Positions 44,780 to 52,236 of a stretch of DNA of 64,000 nt are shown here, one piece after another. The position numbers and the translations under genes are program-made. The number at the start of each line of letters is the position of its first letter. Position 1 is the stretch's first letter. Where the stretch lies: the NCBI RefSeq assembly GCF_003265345.1, contig NZ_QFWW01000001.1:520381-584380 (forward strand), read 5' to 3'. Source of the stretch: Lentzea terrae. GTDB taxonomy: Bacteria > Actinomycetota > Actinomycetes > Mycobacteriales > Pseudonocardiaceae. A model generated the notes under the pieces. It saw only the letters and a program-made list of their open reading frames with translations, did no database searches and was not told the origin of the DNA.

Positions 44780-45869
44780 CGAGCGTCAGGTTGTACGCCG
44801 AGAGGATCTCGTTGACCGGCTGGAAGTAGGTCGTACCGCCGCTGGTGCAGTTGCCGGAGCCACCGGAGGTGACACCCTGCGCCTGCGTGCCGCTGACCCA
44901 CGAGCCACCCGAGTCACCGGGCTCCGCGCACACGTTCGTGCGCGTCAGACCGCTGACCGAGCCCTCCTGGTAGTTGACCGTCTGGCTCTTGGCCTGGACC
45001 TCGCCGCAGTGCCAGCCCGTGGTCGAGCCGGAACGGCAGATCGAGGCGCCGACCGCGGACTCGGTGTGACCGGAGACGACGACGTCAGCGCCGCCGTAGT
45101 GGTTCACCTTGGCCGTGGGCGTCCACGCCGAGTTGGCCTTGACCCACCCGTAGTCGTTGCCCGGGAAGGACGACGCCTGGAACGAGCCGAGTGCCGAACG
45201 GTCGACGCCCGCCACCGTGTCGCCGGGCGATCCGCAGTGCCCGGCGGTCACGAACCCGCCCTGCACCGCGAAGCCGACCGAGCAACGGCCCGCGTTGTTG
45301 ATGTAGTAGGCGTCACCACCGCGGATGTCCTTGAACAGCTGCGGCGCCTCGTCGGTCTCGACGACCTTGGCGAGCGTGCCCGCCTTCTCCACCAACGCCT
45401 GCGCCGCCTGGGTCTGGCCGCGCTTGACGGTGATCGTCACCGCGTTCGCGCGAGTGTCCACGTACCAGCCGGTGACCTCGGCAGGAGCCTTGACGGCGTC
45501 CAGCGAAGCCTTGGCCGCCTCGAGGTCACTGGCCTTGTTCGCGACCGTGCGGGGCTCGGCGCCGAGCCTGCGCAGCCGGTCGGTCTTGGCCTCGTCGGTC
45601 ACGCCCACGACGAGCTTGCCGGTGGCCGCGTCGAACCACGCGCCACCGAAGTCGTCGCCGGCGAAACCCTCCGCCACGCGCTGCAGGACCGCGGCCGCAC
45701 TTTCCTGGCGCAGCCGTTCCGCCGCCTGCTGGGCGTTCAGTCCGAGGTCGCGCTGCATCGCGGCGAGCAGGTCAGCTGACGGTGCCGGTGCGGCGACGGC
45801 GGCAGGGGAGACCGTCGTAGCGAGGGCACCCGCCAGCACGGCGACTGCCGCGACAGCCATGCGCTTCAT
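44769..45869 (-). CDS. Secreted S1 serine protease (streptogrisin/alpha-lytic type)
   Basis: A 366-residue preproprotease. The signal peptide MKRMAVAAVAVLAGALATTV is cleaved after AVAA. The alpha-lytic-type prodomain (~30-165; LLAAMQRDLGLNAQQAAERL, then GWYVDTRANAVTITV) is an intramolecular folding chaperone. The mature chymotrypsin-fold domain (from about DIRGGDAYYIN) has His in VTAGHCG, Asp in GNDYGWV and Ser in EPGDSGGSW, with three Cys pairs. ATG 45869 has GAGGAG nine bases upstream; an ATG six bases earlier is too close to it. It is divergent from a second secreted protease gene and overlaps the methyltransferase end by 11 bp. Confidence 0.94.
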   Translation of the reverse strand: MKRMAVAAVAVLAGALATTVSPAAVAAPAPSADLLAAMQRDLGLNAQQAAERLRQESAAAVLQRVAEGFAGDDFGGAWFDAATGKLVVGVTDEAKTDRLRRLGAEPRTVANKASDLEAAKASLDAVKAPAEVTGWYVDTRANAVTITVKRGQTQAAQALVEKAGTLAKVVETDEAPQLFKDIRGGDAYYINNAGRCSVGFAVQGGFVTAGHCGSPGDTVAGVDRSALGSFQASSFPGNDYGWVKANSAWTPTAKVNHYGGADVVVSGHTESAVGASICRSGSTTGWHCGEVQAKSQTVNYQEGSVSGLTRTNVCAEPGDSGGSWVSGTQAQGVTSGGSGNCTSGGTTYFQPVNEILSAYNLTLVTG

Positions 45870-46278
45870 AGGCATTTTCTCCTCAGTTTTCGGTTGTGCA
45901 GGGCCGGTGTAACGCCGGACCGGGCAACCGCGATAGGGAGAACGGCTGTGCTGCAACACAGCCCGCACGACACCGGAAGCAATGGCGTCCCCAGGCGGTC
46001 GAACTGCCCGATCAGTTCGTTCCTCCGTCTGGGGGACGCTATGTCGTGCTGCCTACTGGACGGTAGGGCCGATCGAGGGTGGACCTCTCGGCGTCCGGGT
46101 TGGTATAGGGAAATCAAATGCGTTCTCTCAGCCTATTTCGGTAACTGTGAGCAACGTTCGCGTTGACGTGGAACGACAAATCTGTCAACAGTTCGCGCAC
46201 AACGGCGTATCCCTCTGACCTGCGGCTTCGCGCTAGCGTGCAGATCACCCTGTTCCCTGCACGAGGGAGAACCCTGCA
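45870..46278. other. Divergent promoter region between two secreted protease genes (about 409 bp)
   Basis: No gene is supported here. The near-perfect 20-base palindrome GGCTGTG-CTGCAA-CACAGCC (45944-45963) lies about 75 bases upstream of the S1 protease gene and is a candidate operator. TAGCGT near 46233 and GAGGGAGA near 46264 are the likely -10 and ribosome site of the S8 protease gene. Confidence 0.5.
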
Positions 46279-48075
46279 ATGCGAAGAGTCTTGGGTACGG
46301 GACTCGCCGCCGCCGCTGCCTTATCGCTGGCCGCCGCTGTGGTGCCCGCCGCATCAGCGCAAGAAAACGTGGGGACGATTCTCGGCGCCGACCGCGCCGG
46401 TGTCGTGAAGGACAGCTACATCGTCTCGCTCAAGGCCGGCACGGCGTCGAGGGCCGCCGCTCCGGAACTGACGGGACGCTACGGCGGCCAGGTCGGCAAG
46501 GTCTGGCAGCACGCGCTCAACGGCTTCTCGGTGAAGATGAACGCCAGGCAGGCAGCCCGTCTCGCCGCGGACCCGAAGGTCGCGTTCGTCGAGCAGGACG
46601 CCGAGGTCAGCATCTTCGACGTCCAGCAGAACCCGCCGTCGTGGGGCCTGGACCGCGTTGACCAGCGGGACCTGCCGCTGAGCAACAGCTACCAGTACGA
46701 CACGACCGCGTCGAACGTGACGGCGTACATCGTCGACACGGGTGTGCGCACCACGCACGCCACGTTCGGCGGCCGCGCCACGTGGGGCACCAACACCTCC
46801 GGTGACGGCAACAACAGCGACTGCAACGGCCACGGCACGCACGTCGCCGGCACCGTCGCGGGCGCGGAGTACGGACTCGCGAAGGCCGCCAAGGTCGTCG
46901 CGGTGAAGGTCCTCAACTGCCAGGGCTCCGGCACCATCCAGGGCGTCGTCGACGGCGTCAACTGGGTGACCGCGAACGCGGTGAAGCCCGCGGTCGCGAA
47001 CATGTCGCTCGGTGGCGGTGCGGCGGCGGCGCTCGACACGGCCGTCCGCAACTCCGTCGCGTCCGGCGTGACCTACGCGGTCGCGTCCGGCAACTCGAAC
47101 ACCGACGCGTGCTCGACGTCGCCCGCTCGTGTCGCCGAGGCGATCACGGTCAACGCGTCGACCAACACCGACGCGCGTGCCTCGTTCTCCAACTACGGCA
47201 CGTGCACGGACATCTTCGCGCCGGGTCAGAACATCGTGTCGGCGTGGCACACCAGCGACACCGCCACGAACAACATCTCCGGCACGTCGATGGCTTCTCC
47301 GCACGTCGCGGGCGCGGCGGCCCTGTGGCTCGCCACGCACCCGAGCGACAACCCGGCCGCTGTCTGGGCGGGCCTGAACGGTGCGTCGACGCCGAACAAG
47401 ATCACCAGCCCCGGCACCGGTTCCCCGAACAAGCTGCTCTACACCCTCTTCGGTGGCGGACAGCCGGGTAACCCGTCGGTGACGAACCCCGGCAACCAGA
47501 CCTCCACGGTCGGCTCGCCGGCGTCGCTGCAGCTCTCGGCGTCCGGCGGCACCCCGCTGTACACCTGGTCCGTCACCGGCCTCCCGGCCGGCCTGTCGGC
47601 GAACGCCTCCGGGGCGATCTCCGGCACGCCGACCACGGCCGGCACCTCGACGGTGACCGCCACCGTCACCGACTCGGCGGGCAAGACCGGTTCCGCGACG
47701 TTCACGTGGACCGTCAACGCGGTTGGTGGCGGCTGTGACGCCAAGACCAACTCCACGCCGGTCACGATCGGCGACCTGCAGACCGTGAACAGCACCATCG
47801 CCATCGCGGGCTGCGCGGGCAACGCGTCGGCCACGGCGACGATCAAGGTCGACATCAACCACACCTACAAGGGCGACCTCGTGGTCGACCTGGTCGCGCC
47901 CGACGGCACGGTTTACAACCTGCACAACCGGTCCGGCGGCTCGACCGACAACATCAAGGAGACCTTCACCCGCGACCTGTCGGGTGAGGCCGCCAACGGA
48001 ACCTGGACGCTGCGCGTGCGTGACGCGGCGTTCCTGGACTCCGGCACGTTGAACAGCTGGACGCTCGACGTCTGA
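46279..48075 (+). CDS. Secreted S8 subtilisin-like protease with Ig-like and P domains
   Basis: A 598-residue exported protease. The signal peptide (1-~27) ends in ASAQ and an I9 inhibitor prodomain follows (~40-115; DSYIVSLKAG to FVEQDAEV). The S8 domain (~125-395) carries the triad Asp in YIVDTGV, His in NGHGTHVAG and Ser in GTSMASPH, close to the proteinase K/aqualysin group. An Ig-like putative binding domain (~400-485; LSASGGTPLYTWSVTGLPAGL) and a proprotein-convertase P domain (~490-598; VDINHTYKGDLVVDLVAPDG) follow. ATG 46279 follows GAGGGAGA. A strong hairpin terminates the gene. It probably degrades extracellular protein together with the divergent S1 protease. Confidence 0.95.
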   Translation: MRRVLGTGLAAAAALSLAAAVVPAASAQENVGTILGADRAGVVKDSYIVSLKAGTASRAAAPELTGRYGGQVGKVWQHALNGFSVKMNARQAARLAADPKVAFVEQDAEVSIFDVQQNPPSWGLDRVDQRDLPLSNSYQYDTTASNVTAYIVDTGVRTTHATFGGRATWGTNTSGDGNNSDCNGHGTHVAGTVAGAEYGLAKAAKVVAVKVLNCQGSGTIQGVVDGVNWVTANAVKPAVANMSLGGGAAAALDTAVRNSVASGVTYAVASGNSNTDACSTSPARVAEAITVNASTNTDARASFSNYGTCTDIFAPGQNIVSAWHTSDTATNNISGTSMASPHVAGAAALWLATHPSDNPAAVWAGLNGASTPNKITSPGTGSPNKLLYTLFGGGQPGNPSVTNPGNQTSTVGSPASLQLSASGGTPLYTWSVTGLPAGLSANASGAISGTPTTAGTSTVTATVTDSAGKTGSATFTWTVNAVGGGCDAKTNSTPVTIGDLQTVNSTIAIAGCAGNASATATIKVDINHTYKGDLVVDLVAPDGTVYNLHNRSGGSTDNIKETFTRDLSGEAANGTWTLRVRDAAFLDSGTLNSWTLDV

Positions 48076-48095
48076 AAGTTGTTCCGCTGAACGAG

Positions 48096-48127
48096 ACCGC
48101 CCCCGGTGCTTCCGCCTCGGGGGCGGT
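48096..48127. terminator. Terminator between S8 protease and hypothetical gene
   Basis: ACCGCCCCCG (48096-48105) and CGGGGGCGGT (48118-48127) pair perfectly and are followed by TTCCT on the plus strand; on the minus strand the hairpin lies just past the convergent gene's stop. Confidence 0.75.
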
Positions 48128-48132
48128 TTCCT

Positions 48133-48573
48133 CTATTCGGCGAACCACTCCCGGCGGTGCTCGAACCACTCCTCCAGGTCGTCCTCGTCGATGTGCTGGC
48201 CTTCCAACAACTCCAGCACCTCGTCGCGGTCCGGGTGATCGCTTGCCCGCACGTGGTCCAAGGTGGCCTGCACGCCCGCCGCGAACAGGTGCTCGACGTC
48301 GTAAGCGCATCCGGCGTCGAAGTTGGCGCGCTTGATCGCGTAGTGCCGCCAGACGTCCTTCGGCTGCCTGTGCTCGGCCAGCAGGAACCCGGCCAGCGCG
48401 GCCTGCTCCCCCAGGCCCTGCGAGTTCGCGCGGCACAAGGCCTCCTGCTCGACCAGGAACCGCAGCAGCGGCAGGTCTTTTGCCGTGCGGTCGTCGCGCA
48501 GCACCTCGCCGCGCGCCGCCTCGTTCACGTCCTCCCCGTCCGAACCGCGCTCGTACCGCAACGCCTCCGTCAT
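48133..48573 (-). CDS. Hypothetical protein, unknown function
   Basis: A 146-residue acidic soluble protein from ATG 48573 (MTEALRYERGSDG). It is helical, with LPLLRFLVEQEALCRANSQG, DVWRHYAIKRANFDAGCAYD and a very acidic C-terminus (EGQHIDEDDLEEWFEHRREW). It has no signal peptide, membrane helix or catalytic motif. It is divergent from the ClpS-DUF2017 fusion gene, 33 bp apart, and convergent with the S8 protease gene. I do not recognise the family. Confidence 0.65.
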   Translation of the reverse strand: MTEALRYERGSDGEDVNEAARGEVLRDDRTAKDLPLLRFLVEQEALCRANSQGLGEQAALAGFLLAEHRQPKDVWRHYAIKRANFDAGCAYDVEHLFAAGVQATLDHVRASDHPDRDEVLELLEGQHIDEDDLEEWFEHRREWFAE

Positions 48574-48606
48574 CCGTCCATTGTGGCCGTGCCGCATACT
48601 CTGCCG

Positions 48607-49362
48607 GTGAATCCTGGGGAGAGATGGGGCGTCGTCGTGCACAACGACGACCACACCCCGTTCGCCGTCGCCCACCACTTGCTGCGCACGGTCTGCGAAC
48701 TCGACGCGGACACCGCCCTCGGCCTGGCGACGTTGATCAACCACAGCGGTAGCGCGGCCGTCGGCGGCTACGACCGCGCGACGGCGGAGTCCATCGCGCT
48801 GCGGCTCGTGCGGGCAGGGCTGCGGGCCACGCTGCAAAGGGATGTCCAGGACACCAAGGAGATCTTCTCCGCGCAACGGGTCGACGGCGGCGTGCGCGTG
48901 ATGGTCTCCGAGGAGTTCGCGCGAGGCTGGGAGTCCGCGTTCCAGTCGCTGGAGACCCTCTACCGCCGCCGCGGCTCCTACGTGTACGGGCTCCGCTTCC
49001 CGCGGCCGATCAGGCTGCGGCGGGCGGTGTTGCGCATGATGTTCCCGGACATCTCCGCATCGCGGTGGCAGTCCGCTGCGTTCCGGCGGCGGCATCGGAA
49101 GACGCTCGCCGACCGCGCGCTCATCGACCGGGTGTGGGAACAGTGGATCAACGCCGACCCGCTCGTGCTGACGCTGGACGAGGCCGAGGAGTGGATCGTG
49201 GTGATCGGCCAGATCCGTGCGCTGTACCTGCTGCTCCGCAAGACGACACCGCTGCACTTCCAGACACTCGCCCACGTCCAGTACCAGCTGGTGCTGGCCG
49301 TCGATCCGGAGGCACAGCCCCGCCCGGACGAGGAGCCGGTGGCAGCCGACCAGACCGTTTAA
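48607..49362 (+). CDS. ClpS-like adaptor domain fused to a DUF2017-like domain
   Basis: A 251-residue protein. Residues ~7-80 look like the Clp protease adaptor ClpS: WGVVVHNDDHTPFAVAHHLLRTVCEL carries the NDD(x)TP motif, and later GGYDRATAESIALRLVRAGL matches the last helix. Residues ~95-245 resemble DUF2017 (GVRVMVSEEFARGWESAFQSL; RMMFPDISASRWQSAAFRR; LTLDEAEEWIVVIGQIRALYLLL). In actinobacteria clpS and a DUF2017 gene are usually neighbours, so this appears to be their fusion, or a second, diverged copy. ClpS delivers N-degron substrates to ClpCP. The start is GTG 48607 with no good ribosome site. No clpC or clpP is near. Confidence 0.7.
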   Translation: MNPGERWGVVVHNDDHTPFAVAHHLLRTVCELDADTALGLATLINHSGSAAVGGYDRATAESIALRLVRAGLRATLQRDVQDTKEIFSAQRVDGGVRVMVSEEFARGWESAFQSLETLYRRRGSYVYGLRFPRPIRLRRAVLRMMFPDISASRWQSAAFRRRHRKTLADRALIDRVWEQWINADPLVLTLDEAEEWIVVIGQIRALYLLLRKTTPLHFQTLAHVQYQLVLAVDPEAQPRPDEEPVAADQTV

Positions 49363-49415
49363 TCGAATCGATTGCTTTCACTTGACGAGGCTTTGCATTT
49401 CCTTGGGAAAAAGCA

Positions 49416-49991
49416 CTAGTCGATCGGTGCCTCCTCCACCCACCGATAAACGGGTGGCGCGTAATCGGCGAAGCGGTTGAGCAGCCGGTCGAGATCGTCG
49501 TCCACCAGAACCATCTCGCGATAGGCCGGCTTGAGAAACCCCTCCGACACCATGTGGTCGATCATCGCGAGCAGGTGGTCGTAGTACCCGTCGAGGTTGA
49601 GCAGGCCGATCGGCTTGGCGTGCAGGTCGAGCTGGGCCCACGTCCAGATCTCGAAGAGCTCGTCGAGGGTGCCCGCGCCGCCCGGCAGCGCGACGAACGC
49701 GTCCGACAGGTCCGCCATCAGCGCTTTCCGCTCGTGCATCGTGTCGACGACGTGCAGTTCGGTGAGCCCGTCGTGCGCGATCTCCCACTCGATCATGTGC
49801 CGCGGGATCACGCCGATGACCGATCCGCCCGCGCTCAGCGCACCGTCGGCCACGGCGCCCATCGTGCCGATCCGGCCACCGCCGTAGACGACCCCGACAC
49901 CCTGCTCGGCGAGCACTCTGCCGACCTGGGCGGCGACCTCCATGTGCCGCACGCGCCCGGCCGAAGAACCACAGAAGACGCCAACTCGCAT
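49416..49991 (-). CDS. LOG-family cytokinin riboside 5'-monophosphate phosphoribohydrolase
   Basis: A 191-residue Rossmann-fold enzyme. The N-terminal RVGVFCGSSAG, the GGGRIGTMGAVADGAL loop and the signature PGGAGTLDELFE (PGGxGTxxE) are all present. LOG enzymes remove ribose-5-phosphate from cytokinin nucleotides, releasing free cytokinin base. The start is ATG 49991 (MRVGVFCG), with TATGGT six bases upstream implying a leaderless mRNA. It is divergent from the isopentenyltransferase gene 164 bp away, whose product would provide its substrate. LOG proteins without cytokinin roles exist, but the neighbour supports the classical activity. Confidence 0.93.
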   Translation of the reverse strand: MRVGVFCGSSAGRVRHMEVAAQVGRVLAEQGVGVVYGGGRIGTMGAVADGALSAGGSVIGVIPRHMIEWEIAHDGLTELHVVDTMHERKALMADLSDAFVALPGGAGTLDELFEIWTWAQLDLHAKPIGLLNLDGYYDHLLAMIDHMVSEGFLKPAYREMVLVDDDLDRLLNRFADYAPPVYRWVEEAPID

Positions 49992-49997
49992 GCCGAC

Positions 49998-50003
49998 ACC
50001 ATA
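49998..50003 (-). promoter_or_regulatory. -10 element (TATGGT) for leaderless LOG gene
   Basis: On the minus strand TATGGT is followed by six bases and the LOG ATG at 49991. Confidence 0.4.
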
Positions 50004-50052
50004 TCCGCACACAAGCAGACAGCGCGGAGAAAGCAGACAACCCGCGCAAAAC

Positions 50053-50147
50053 TATATTGCTCGCTGAAGTTTTTCCGAAGACTGCGAAAAATCACGGCCG
50101 AACCGGCGGCTCGGGGAGAAGGTGGAAGGAGGTCCACCGCAAAGGAG
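50053..50147 (+). promoter_or_regulatory. Promoter and leader of the isopentenyltransferase gene
   Basis: TATATT (50053-50058) in a locally AT-richer stretch is a candidate -10. The leader contains TTTTTC/GAAAAA and, just before the gene, a hairpin GGTGGA (50121-50126)/TCCACC (50133-50138) whose loop is AGGAGG. The functional ribosome site is AAGGAG (50142-50147), eight bases before the ATG. Confidence 0.4.
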
Positions 50148-50155
50148 AAAGCACC

Positions 50156-50827
50156 ATGAATTGCGTGCACCTCGTCGTCGGCCCCACCGGCGCAGGCAAA
50201 ACGGACGTCGCAACGGAAATCGCCGACGAGCACAACGCTCCGATCGTCGTGGCCGACCGGATCCAGTGCTACCTCGACCTGCCGGTCACCAGCGCCCGGC
50301 TGGACGGCGGGCCGCACCGCCATCACCTCGCCGAGCGGACGGTGCCCGACGGCGACTACCCGGTGCACGAGGCCGCGCACGCGCTCCTGCGGAAGGTCGA
50401 GTCCCTGAGCCGGATCCACGACCACGTGGTGGTGGAAGGCGGATCCATCTCGTTGCTGCGCCGGTTCGCCGACTGCCGCGGGCGGTTCCCGTTCCGGCTC
50501 ACCGCGACGGTGCTCCCGCTCACGGACGAACGTGCACACCTCGACCGGCTGCGCACGCGGGCCGCGCGGATGATCGCGGACGGCATGCTCGACGAGATCG
50601 CCAAGGCCTGGCAGCACCACGGGCAGCGCTCGTTCGTCGCGTCGGTCAACGGACCGGAGGCCGTGCTGGCCTGGTGCACCGAGACCGGCCTCGACCCCGA
50701 GGACCTGCCCGGCATCCACGAGGACGAGGTCGCCGAGATCGCCGAACGGGTCGCAGTGGTGCACCACGAGCACAGCCTCGAACAGCACGAGGTGTTCACC
50801 CGGCTGTTCGGCTGGAACCACGAGTGA
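50156..50827 (+). CDS. Adenylate isopentenyltransferase (cytokinin synthase, Tmr/FasD-like)
   Basis: A 223-residue P-loop protein of the bacterial/plant-pathogen isopentenyltransferase family. The N-terminal VHLVVGPTGAGKTDVATEIA is the family P-loop. VVADRIQCYLDLPVTSARL and HRHHLAERTV correspond to the AMP/DMAPP-binding stretches of Agrobacterium Ipt. The middle VVVEGGSISLLRRF is also conserved. It is close in size to Ipt/FasD (about 240) and lacks the tRNA-binding C-terminus of MiaA, so it should prenylate free AMP or ADP rather than tRNA. ATG 50156 has AAGGAG upstream. The divergent LOG gene supplies the activating step, so cytokinin production is plausible. Confidence 0.88.
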   Translation: MNCVHLVVGPTGAGKTDVATEIADEHNAPIVVADRIQCYLDLPVTSARLDGGPHRHHLAERTVPDGDYPVHEAAHALLRKVESLSRIHDHVVVEGGSISLLRRFADCRGRFPFRLTATVLPLTDERAHLDRLRTRAARMIADGMLDEIAKAWQHHGQRSFVASVNGPEAVLAWCTETGLDPEDLPGIHEDEVAEIAERVAVVHHEHSLEQHEVFTRLFGWNHE

Positions 50828-50853
50828 CCCGGCTCCGGTGACCGGAGCCGGGT
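50827..50853. terminator. Bidirectional terminator between isopentenyltransferase gene and mshC
   Basis: A 12-bp perfect stem, ACCCGGCTCCGG (50827-50838) and CCGGAGCCGGGT (50842-50853). The isopentenyltransferase stop codon ends at the first base of the stem and the mshC stop lies ten bases beyond it. Confidence 0.8.
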
Positions 50854-50863
50854 CCAACGACCG

Positions 50864-52102
50864 TTAGAGCTCCACGCCGAGAAGCGCGTCCACGGCGGTG
50901 CGGATCTGCGACGGACCGTGCGAGTCCGAACCGCCGTGCGACAGCGCCTCGTCCGCCCACGCGTCGATGGCGGCCAACGCGCGAGGGGTGTCGAGGTCGT
51001 TGCCCAGGTGGTCACGCAGCCGCGTCACGGTGTCCACACCGGACGGTCCGGACGACAGCGCGGCCGCCTTGCGCCACTTCGCCAGCCGCTCCAGTGCCTC
51101 GTCCAGCAGCGCCTGCGTCCACGGCCGGTCCGAGCGGTAGTGCCCGGCCAGCAGGGCGAGCCGGATGGCGTTCGGGTCGACCTTCTCCGCGCGCAGCTTG
51201 GAGACGAAGACCAGGTTGCCGCGCGACTTCGACATCTTCTCGCCGTCGAGACCGATCATGCCCGCGTGCACGTAGTGGCGGGCGAACGGGTGCTGGCCGG
51301 TCTGGGCCTCGGCGTGCGCGGCCGAGTACTCGTGGTGCGGGTAGATCAGGTCGGAGCCGCCGCCCTGGACGTCGAAGCCCATGCCGAGGCGGTTGTGGGC
51401 GATGGCGCTGCACTCGACGTGCCAGCCGGGACGGCCCTCGCCCAGCTCCGACGGCCACGACGGCTCGCCTTCCCGCTTCACGCGCCACAGCAGCGCGTCC
51501 AGCGGGTGGCGCTTGCCGGGACGGTCGGGGTCGCCGCCGCGTTCGGCGAACAGCTCGGACATCTTCTCGACCGAGTAGTTCGACTCGTAGCCGAAACGGC
51601 CCGTGGCGTCGTGCGAGAAGTAGATGTCCGGGTACTCGGCGTCGTCCACGCGGTAGGCGTGCCCGTCGGCCACCAGCTTCGCGACCACCTCGACGATCTC
51701 CGGGATCGCCTCGACGATGCCGACGTAGTCCTGCGGCGGCAGGACGCGCAGCGCCTCCATGTCCTCGCGGAACAGCGCCGTCTCGCGCATCGCCAGCACG
51801 ACCCAGTCGTCCTGGTCGCGCAGCGCACGCTCCAGCAGCGGGTCGTCGACGTCGGTGACGTTCTGGACGTAGTGCACGTTGTGGCCGTTGTCGAGCCACA
51901 CGCGGTGCACGAGGTCGAAGGCCAGGTAGGTGGCGGCGTGGCCGAGGTGCGTGGCGTCGTACGGCGTGATGCCGCACACGTACAACCTGGCGGTGTCTCC
52001 TGGCGCCGTCGGGCGAACCTCACCCGTTGCCGTGTCGAACAGCCGCAGCGGTCGGGGGTCCCCCGGGACCCGCGGCACAGGAATGGATGACCAGGTCTGC
52101 AT
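50864..52102 (-). CDS. mshC: Mycothiol ligase MshC (Cys:GlcN-Ins ligase)
   Basis: A 412-residue enzyme that adenylates cysteine and joins it to GlcN-myo-inositol in mycothiol synthesis. It resembles cysteinyl-tRNA synthetase but lacks the C-terminal tRNA domain. The nucleotide motif is in [17 protein letters not shown] (HxGH), zinc/cysteine ligands lie in YVCGITPYD and the WHVECSAIA region, and KMSKSRGN is the second signature. The length equals mycobacterial MshC (about 414). ATG 52102 (MQTWSS) is chosen since TAATGT lies seven bases upstream (leaderless); the longer frame to 52195 is unlikely coding. It is the Rv2130c equivalent and confirms an actinobacterial host. Confidence 0.96.
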   Translation of the reverse strand: MQTWSSIPVPRVPGDPRPLRLFDTATGEVRPTAPGDTARLYVCGITPYDATHLGHAATYLAFDLVHRVWLDNGHNVHYVQNVTDVDDPLLERALRDQDDWVVLAMRETALFREDMEALRVLPPQDYVGIVEAIPEIVEVVAKLVADGHAYRVDDAEYPDIYFSHDATGRFGYESNYSVEKMSELFAERGGDPDRPGKRHPLDALLWRVKREGEPSWPSELGEGRPGWHVECSAIAHNRLGMGFDVQGGGSDLIYPHHEYSAAHAEAQTGQHPFARHYVHAGMIGLDGEKMSKSRGNLVFVSKLRAEKVDPNAIRLALLAGHYRSDRPWTQALLDEALERLAKWRKAAALSSGPSGVDTVTRLRDHLGNDLDTPRALAAIDAWADEALSHGGSDSHGPSQIRTAVDALLGVEL

Positions 52103-52109
52103 ACATCCG

Positions 52110-52115
52110 ACATTA
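52110..52115 (-). promoter_or_regulatory. -10 element (TAATGT) for leaderless mshC
   Basis: On the minus strand TAATGT is followed by seven bases and the mshC ATG. Confidence 0.45.
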
Positions 52116-52198
52116 ACGCGTGCCGCCGGACGGAGTGCGGTTTCCGGCTGTTGGGACGACCACCCCGAACGGACCCGGACAGAAAGATCGGACATTCG

Positions 52199-52228
52199 TT
52201 GACGACGTTGTCATCGCGTCCCTAGCGT
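52199..52228 (+). promoter_or_regulatory. Sigma70-type promoter of the GH2 gene
   Basis: TTGACG (52199-52204), an 18-base spacer and TAGCGT (52223-52228) lie eight bases before the ATG at 52237; this is the best -35/-10 pair I found in the window. Confidence 0.6.
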
Positions 52229-52236
52229 CCAAGGGC

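Noticed and set aside
52207..52228. TTGTCA near the GH2 promoter as another RecA-NDp site
   Set aside because: The spacing to TAGCGT is nine bases, not eleven, and TTGACG with an 18-base spacer explains the promoter better.
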